Positions 59,540 through 64,000 of a stretch of DNA of 64,000 bases are shown in pieces; positions within the stretch are counted from its first letter, which is position 1; each line of letters begins with the position of its first letter. This DNA is from Thuidium tamariscinum (lineage: Eukaryota > Streptophyta > Bryopsida > Hypnales > Thuidiaceae). Position numbers and translations under genes: made by a program. Under the pieces are notes generated by a model that ran no database searches, was not told where the DNA came from, and saw only the letters and a list, made by a program, of their open reading frames with translations. The stretch lies in the NCBI GenBank assembly GCA_947034885.2, contig OX344749.2, positions 33,351,182-33,415,181 on the forward strand, given 5' to 3'.

Positions 59540-60960
59540 TCTACCTGCTTGGGGGCTGGCTAATTCGAGTTTATCAAATCGGAGGGTAGCACGGACAGAG
59601 TTGGAATGTGGCTTAGAAACTCAATAGGGACGATTCTTATGTGATACTTTATGGCTAGATTGAAGTCAAGGTTCGTTGTCTGTTGTCCCTATGGAGTTTC
59701 ACTTGCAGAAGTTAGGGTTTAGTAATTCGAGACTGAGCTCAGGCACAGTCGAAAGGTAGCTCAAGAACTCGCAGAGATTGATTCTTGTATGATAGATTGA
59801 GGTCAGAACTAAGTTAGGTTAAGGAACTTGTAGTAAATATCGGACGATTTTTCATGACAATCTACTAGTCGATTTATTTTCCTCTTTGTACTCGTTGTTA
59901 AGCGACTTGATGGGTAGAGGCAGTTGCGAGAGAGTATCTAATTCGGAAGCTGCAGATACTGGGGTCGAGGGTTTGTGGTTTAGGGTTTCTTGTTCTTCAT
60001 AATTTGCAATTTTCAGTAGAAGTTTGGATCTGCTCGAGTCCAGTATCTGTTGCAGCGTTCTTGCAGGCTATAGAAGGGTGTAAGGAACTAGAAGAATCTT
60101 AGAGATTGACACATTCACATTCGAAACTTTCTCCGGACCAAAGTCAATTTCTAGTCAAGTTTTCGGAAGCTGAATACATTGGAAGTTGTTTAAACTGATT
60201 TCCAGCTGTTGTTGAAGTTGGTTCTTCCTCCCTGCTTGGATTCTGAGAGGTTAGGGTTTAACAGTGTGGAGAATCGAACAGGCAGTTGAAAGGGAGCAGA
60301 AGACTCAAAGAGATTGTTTCGTATGTGACATATGATATTTTGTTTTCACTGAAGCTTACTATTAAAGCTGCATACATTTGTGGTGGTTGATGTAGAGAAC
60401 TGTTTTCCCTCCGAATTGAGGGTTTAGCAATCTGGGGACAGTTCGCGGAAGTGAGAGAGCGTATACATATGAAGAGGACTGGAAAGTTTGAAGAGATGGA
60501 TTCATGAATGAAATTTGTGTGTGGACTGAAGTGAAGTTCTACTCAACTTCTGGGAAACTGCATTTATTGGAAGTTATTCATGCTGAAGACACCGAGAGAG
60601 CTATACAAAGCTCGCAAGGAACTGACTCAATTGAACAGACTTGAACATATTGACAATCATACATGCTACTTTGTCTCTATGCTGAAGATAAGTTTTGAAG
60701 CTTGCTGCATACATTGGACGTTGCTGATGTCGATGTTGGGGATTGGTGTATCAAACAAGAGAATTTTCTCTTCCTACCTGGAGGTTTAGCAATTTGAAGA
60801 TGAGAACAAAGTCAGTTGAAAGGAGTAGATTGATACTTATCTCAACTTTGACTGAAGGTTACATATGTATGAGGAGTTTCACATAACAGCCCTAGAACAT
60901 TCACTTGAATGGAAGCCGAAGACTTTTCGAGATTCATTCGTTTACTTTCTCTAGATAAGA
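59540..60960 (+). repeat. Degenerate tandem repeat within the leader intron
   Basis: About five or six diverged units of roughly 250-300 bp recur in order: GGGTTTAGCAATTTG, GGCAGTTGAAAGGGAGCAG, ACTCAAAGAGATTG, GAAGTC…TTCT, CTGCATACATTGGAAGTTG and GCTGTTGTTGAAG. They fill most of the intron between 59426 and 60999. Confidence 0.5.
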
Positions 60961-61036
60961 AATTAGATTTTTGTTTATGGTGTTACTTTGTTGTTGCAGA
61001 GGAATCTTTAGATGTCTGTAGATTCCGAGTCTCAAA

Positions 61037-64000
61037 ATGTCTGCATTCATGCTCCTTTTATTACGTCATAAGCAGCAAACGATAAGATATTTGGTGCGTG
61101 GAGCTGGTGCCCAGGTGAGTGGCTGTTGACTTATGGCCATACACCTGTTATACATAATTGGCTAGATGACTTGTGACTTGTCTCGACTGCACCACTATGG
61201 TCAATTAGCAACATGTGGGTCCAGCATATTTAGGTTCCTCCCGCAGCTATATTTGGTATTTAGGGTCTTCCGTTTTCCTCCAATTGACATGACATGAACT
61301 TGGTTGTTTGAACGTTAAACGTGAAATATTAGTACTTGAGTATTTTATGCTCAAATTGCTATTAATGTGTTTTCTGACCCACTGTTGGGATTCTTGTGAT
61401 CAGGATGCATGTGTGACTGGACTCTTGAAGTCTCCATGGCTTATACACCCTTCTTTATTACTGGTCTCGGTCTCCCATGGAAGAAGAAACAGGGGAGAAA
61501 TAAGGTGTTCATCCTCATCAGTTTGGAGGAGACCATCTGTGAGTAGCAATGCTTTAGGTATGTATCAGATGCCCGTCCTCATGGAAAGAAGTGGGTGCTG
61601 TCTGTCTCTTAGAAAGAATGTGACTGACGTGTATGAAGCATGTTCCAGTTGAATCAGGTGAAGCACAGACAATTGGACAAATTTGGGAGGAGTATTTTGT
61701 GGATCCTTCCCAGTGGTGGGACAACAGAGATCGCAAGGTATCTTTAGAACTTTTTGCTGGAACTACCAGTTATTTGTTGTTAGAAAGTTGCGAAATAGTA
61801 AATGAGGAAGCCATCTTTGCTTGCACAAGGTCATGGGCATTTTGGAAAACAACAAGCATATTGTACTCTGTTTTGGGGTGGAGTGAAGGCTAGATAGATC
61901 TTTTTAATTTTTAACAACATATATTCCTTGATCTGTATGCGATATTTGGTGGTTGGTTGTGGTGCCTACAGATGAATCCCCAAGCACCCGACTTTAAACA
62001 CAAGGTAACAAAGAAAGCGCTTTGGGTAGAAGGCTGGTCAACACCTCCATGGGTGAAGGCGATGCTCAAATCGGTGACTCAAAGTAAATTACCATCCCGT
62101 GGTGGTCATCACATCAGCGATTCTCAAGAGATTATACAATCAAATAGGTAATGACATGAAAATGATTCGTCTCCCTTTGTGACAAGAAGTAGGTGCAAAT
62201 TGCCTTGCTATAGATGAAGCTTACATATTGGAGGTGGATCTGAAATCGGCAGTTTGTAATTTGCGTTGTTTGATGGAATATGAAACTTGTGAGTTGGTTT
62301 GGTTTGGGTTTTTTGTGTGCAACATTATTTTCTTTGTTTGCTTTATATTTCATTATGTACGTGTTTATTAGATGCATTTAAAAGTGCAATGACTTCTTGA
62401 GAAATATTGTGGATGCAAGATACATAATACTGAATAGATAACCCAAGTATGTGTAATTGATTGAGTAGAGTTGTTCTCATGAAGAATGTATTGATGAGTC
62501 AGGTTTCCCAAGGGCAATCTTGGCACTTTGCCCTCTAGTGCAAGGAAGGTGAAGGAAGCTGTTCAAGTTGGCGGTGGCAGTATGCACCTGCAAAGTGCAA
62601 AAAATGCGAGTGAAGCCATCGATGTTTTGAATAACCGACTACAACAAGGCATTGCTATAAGCTCGTACATGTATGTTGAAGTTCTGAAGTGGTGCTTGAA
62701 ACAGGAAGATCTTACTATAGTCAAGCAAGTTCATGAGTGCGTCATTGAGAGTGGAATGCAGCAGAATATACGTGTGGCAAACAACCTTATTAGTGCCTAC
62801 ATCAGATGTGGGAGATTGGAAGACGCACGCCGAGTGTTTGATGAACTTGTGGGGAAGAATGTATTTAGTTGGACCAAAATGATTGGAGGCTATGCTCATC
62901 ACAATCGTGCCAAAGATGCAATGGAATGTTTTAATCAAATGCGCAAAGATGGTGTCCAGTCGGATGCAGTTACTTACTTGAGCATCTTGAAGGCTTGTGC
63001 CAGCCCATCAGCTTTAGAATGGGGCAGAGAAGTTCACGCACATATCAAACAGGGTGGCCTTGAATCAGATGTGCGAGTTGGGACTGCACTCCTAAAAATG
63101 TATGCCAAGTGTGGGAGTATCAAGGAGGCCAGGAACACTTTTGATCAGTTGACCTACCGTGATATCATTTCCTGGAATGTGATGATTGGAGCTTATGCAG
63201 AAATTGGCTGTGGTGAGGAAGCGTACGGACTCCTTGTCCAAATGAAACGGGAAGGTTTTAAACCAGATGCAATCACTTTTGTGAGCATCCTGAACGCATG
63301 TTCAAGCGCAGAGGCTTTGGACTGGGTGAAGGGGGTTCACCGCCATGCCCGTAAAGCGGGATTTGAGTCAGATGTACGTGTGGGCAATGCGCTCGTTCAC
63401 ACGTATGCAAAGTGTGGCAATATCGTAGATGCGCGACTAGTTTTTGACAGAATGGGTGGACGCAATGTAGTTACATGGAACGTGATGATTGGCGCATATA
63501 CTGGAAGTGGATTTGGTGAAGAAGCATATCGATTGTTTCTGCAAATGATACGGGAAGGCCTCAAACCAAGTTCAGTCACTTATATGAATATCCTGAAGGC
63601 ATGTGCAAGCACGGGGACTTTGGATAGGGTGAAGGAGATTCACAGACATGCTTTTGAGGCGGGATATGAATCTGATGTGCGTGTGGGCAATGCGTTGGTT
63701 CACACGTACGCGAAGTGTGGCAGTATTGATGATGCGAGACAGGTTTTTGACAGAATGGAGCAACTTGATGTGAGAACATGGACTGTGATGATTGGTGGAC
63801 TTGCACAACATGGGTGTGAGGGTGAAGCCTATGGTCTTCTTCTCCGAATGAAACGGGAAGACTTAAGACCTGACGCATTTACATATGCCAGTATCCTGAA
63901 CGCATGCGCAAGTACAGGGACTTTGGAGTGGGTGAAAAAGGTTCACAATTATGCCCGCGAAGGGGGCTTTGAGTCTGATGTGCGTGTGGGCAATGCTCTG
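61037..64000 (+). CDS. Fusion of OSB-type PDF motif and PLS-class PPR array (partial, runs off the right edge)
   Basis: Coding exons by hand: 61037-61114, 61404-61557, 61658-61737, 61972-62147 and 62503 to the window end. Introns are GT-AG, phases agree, and the frame is open for 662 codons. Residues 1-77 are Arg/Ser/Leu-rich, like an organelle transit peptide (MSAFMLLLLRHKQQ…). Residues 87-135 hold the PDF motif of plant organellar single-stranded DNA-binding (OSB) proteins: W-EEYFVDPSQWWDNR then NPQAPDFKHKVTKKALWV. No OB fold precedes it. From about residue 195 there are at least four P-L-S style PPR triplets with tandemly similar wording (SDVRVGNALVHTYAKCG, WNVMIGAY, FKPDAITFVSIL). PLS PPRs bind organellar RNA one base per repeat, often for C-to-U editing with a C-terminal DYW domain; the C-terminus is outside the window. 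Without the 62148-62502 intron the PDF frame stops at 62149-62151; splicing turns AG|G into Arg and enters the PPR frame. Two separate genes remain the alternative. Confidence 0.75.

Noticed and set aside
61633-61893. A gene starting with the Met at 61633
   Set aside because: This Met lies in the inferred 100-bp intron (61558-61657); the frame before it is closed, and the upstream exon joins in phase at 61658.
62149-62151. TAA as the true end of a stand-alone OSB-like gene
   Set aside because: It lies directly behind a usable donor (AATAG|GTAATG) and the phase fits the acceptor at 62502/62503. Kept as the alternative model, but the fusion explains more.

Overview
This is a eukaryotic nuclear window from a land plant, most probably a moss or another non-seed plant. 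Genes carry GT-AG introns. The background is very AT-rich and full of small non-autonomous DNA transposons. The incomplete PLS-class PPR array at the right edge has the near-identical repeat wording (MKREGFKPDAITF, SDVRVGNALVHTYAKCG) that I associate with moss PPR proteins. The organism call is an inference; a lycophyte is not excluded.

Layout. 1-2.5 kb: AT-rich DNA and a degenerate tandem array. 2.5-4.7 kb: a dead hAT-type transposase-derived gene split by two nested CACTA-like elements. 4.7-10.4 kb: AT-rich DNA with an old direct repeat. 10.4-14.5 kb: a GC-rich gene for a CCCH zinc-finger/WD40 (ZFWD) protein in seven exons. 14.9-19.8 kb: a cluster of inverted-repeat elements. 20.26-20.74 kb (minus): a small secreted cysteine-rich protein of the TPD1 family. 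22-35.5 kb: transposon-rich desert. 35.8-37.6 kb: a three-exon TANGO2/NRDE gene. 38.6-41.9 kb (minus): a four-exon YUCCA-type flavin monooxygenase. 42-58.7 kb: promoter-like DNA and another repeat desert. 59.2-64 kb: a gene whose spliced product joins an N-terminal leader, an OSB-type PDF (ssDNA-binding) motif and a long PPR array that runs off the window.

The functional genes are independent housekeeping or signalling genes, not a cluster. YUCCA (auxin synthesis) and TPD1-like (peptide ligand for an EMS1-type receptor kinase in flowering plants) are developmental. TANGO2 is a heme or lipid trafficking factor. The PPR fusion is probably organellar.

The two most unusual things here are the PDF-PPR fusion gene and the repeat landscape. 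The repeats include: (i) a 0.72-0.76 kb family with GGGTGAATGCAAGAAAC termini and apparent 4-bp target duplications, one member of which has become an almost perfect 1.08-kb palindrome; (ii) TTAA-flanked elements starting CCC, like piggyBac; (iii) CACTA-terminated elements from 142 bp to over 2 kb. All exon models below were built by hand from reading frame, splice dinucleotides and phase, and have no transcript support. I saw no convincing tRNA, rRNA or other structural RNA gene, but I could not run a covariance search.
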